From: Pseudanabaena sp.
GTDB taxonomy: Bacteria; Cyanobacteriota; Cyanobacteriia; Pseudanabaenales; Pseudanabaenaceae
Reading direction: 5' to 3'
DNA length: 53,082 bases
Assembly: GCA_003249035.1 (NCBI GenBank)
Contig: QBMK01000028.1
Span: 1 to 53,082, forward strand
Positions 52,418 through 53,082 of this stretch are shown one piece after another. How positions within the stretch are numbered: the first letter of the stretch is position 1; each line of letters opens with the position of its first letter. The notes under the pieces were generated by a model. That model was not told the DNA's origin and did no database searches. It was given only the letters and a program-made list of their open reading frames with translations. A program made the position numbers and the translations under genes.

Positions 52418-52936
52418 ATGGACTTATCTCGCATTCCCCCACAACCTAAAGCTGGAATCCTCAACGTCCTAATCGAAATTCCCGCAGGGAGCAAAAACAA
52501 ATATGAATTTGATAAAGACCTGAATGCCTTCGCCCTAGATCGTGTTCTTTTCTCATCAGTCCAATATCCCTACGACTATGGCTTCGTCCCCAATACGCTT
52601 GCCGATGATGGTGATCCCCTAGATGGCATGGTGATTATGGATCAACCCACATTTCCTGGTTGTGTTATCCCTGCGCGTCCCATTGGGATGCTAATCATGA
52701 TTGACGGTGGTGATCGTGACGAAAAAATCCTTTGTGTACCCGCTAAAGATCCTCGCTATAACGATGTCAAGACCTTAGCGGACATTGCTCCTCATCGCCT
52801 TGAAGAAATCGCCGAGTTTTTCCGCTCTTACAAAAACCTAGAAAAGAAAGCCACTGAAATCAGAGGATGGGAAGGTGTCGAAGCAGTGCAAGCACTCGTA
52901 ACCAAATCTATTGAAGCTGCACTACCTAAATCCTAA
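52418..52936 (+). CDS. ppa: Inorganic pyrophosphatase (soluble, family I)
   Basis: This 172-residue enzyme hydrolyses PPi to two phosphates with Mg2+. The metal-binding set DGDPLDG (Asp64, Asp66 and Asp69) is intact, as are YDYGFVPNT and [26 protein letters not shown], a strong ribosome site, precedes the ATG at 52418. Length is standard. Confidence 0.97.
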
Positions 52937-53020
52937 AAATTTTTCAGGCTCTGAAAAGGCTCCACCGAAAGGAATAGGCAGAACGAAAAAACAAATTTGG
53001 CAACAAAAAGGAAAAAGGGG

Positions 53021-53049
53021 TTGACAAGTCCAACTAAGCAAGCTAACTT
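53021..53049 (+). promoter_or_regulatory. Sigma-70-type promoter reading off the right edge
   Basis: A consensus -35 box TTGACA (53021-53026) is followed after 17 bases by taactt (53044-53049), a weaker -10 match. A purine-rich stretch, ggagagaggag, follows. What it drives is outside the window; a stable RNA gene is possible but unproven. Confidence 0.5.
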
Positions 53050-53082
53050 AGTAAAGCGCTGAAGGGAGAGAGGAGCGAAAGC

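Overview
This is a stretch of a cyanobacterial chromosome. Photosystem I psaC, the allophycocyanin genes apcA-apcB-apcC, orange carotenoid protein with its recovery protein, a high-light-inducible protein, RpaB, NDH-1 subunit D, phytoene synthase and desaturase, MenA and frequent GCGATCGC (HIP1) octamers leave little doubt. Two adjacent AMIN-domain amidases and the overall gene style suggest a filamentous Pseudanabaena-like organism, but that genus guess is inference. I saw no rRNA, tRNA, CRISPR array or prophage inside the window.

Left part (1-9.4 kb): an orphan antitoxin-like gene and a DUF433 gene with a decayed duplicate between them and the next gene; a MacB-type ABC permease/ATPase pair; a HerA-type ATPase; a glycine-rich RRM protein; a ParA ATPase followed by a coiled-coil protein that I read as a type 2 McdA/McdB carboxysome-positioning pair; lspA; and a divergent hli / rpaB pair. 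Next (9.4-17.7 kb) is a pigment and photoprotection block: menA, pds-crtB, then crtW, ocp and frp on the other strand, a bestrophin-like channel and a lone LivM-type permease.

Middle (18-31 kb): guaB3, glucokinase, a HEAT-repeat protein, an SLH/OprB porin, a small secreted protein, and then the strangest locus. A coiled-coil ORF runs, through an apparent one-base frameshift, into a 1,357-codon ORF with a very long acidic disordered region and a C-terminal Hsp70/actin-fold ATPase domain; hisF and an FkbM methyltransferase follow. From 31 to 43.6 kb come ndhD, an aminotransferase, lgt with a coupled DUF2232 membrane protein, a small LuxR-type regulator with a short overlapping partner, a HAD phosphatase, a 57-residue NblA-like gene, apcC/apcB/apcA, a TMEM14 protein, a LysM-M23 peptidase, an inositol-monophosphatase family enzyme and an aspartoacylase-like protein.

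Right part (43.6-53 kb): a 470-bp element bounded by 17-bp inverted repeats, psaC, a degenerate IS982-family insertion sequence, tatA-pth, a sugar nucleotidyltransferase, two tandem amidases with murI, ppa, and a good sigma-70-type promoter pointing off the right edge.

The pervasive non-coding feature is a set of about 30 perfect or near-perfect palindromes between genes. Stems are 11-31 bp, arms differ from copy to copy, and the apex is often GC-NNN-GC. Many must act as bidirectional terminators at convergent gene ends, but some lie in divergent intergenic regions where no terminator is needed.
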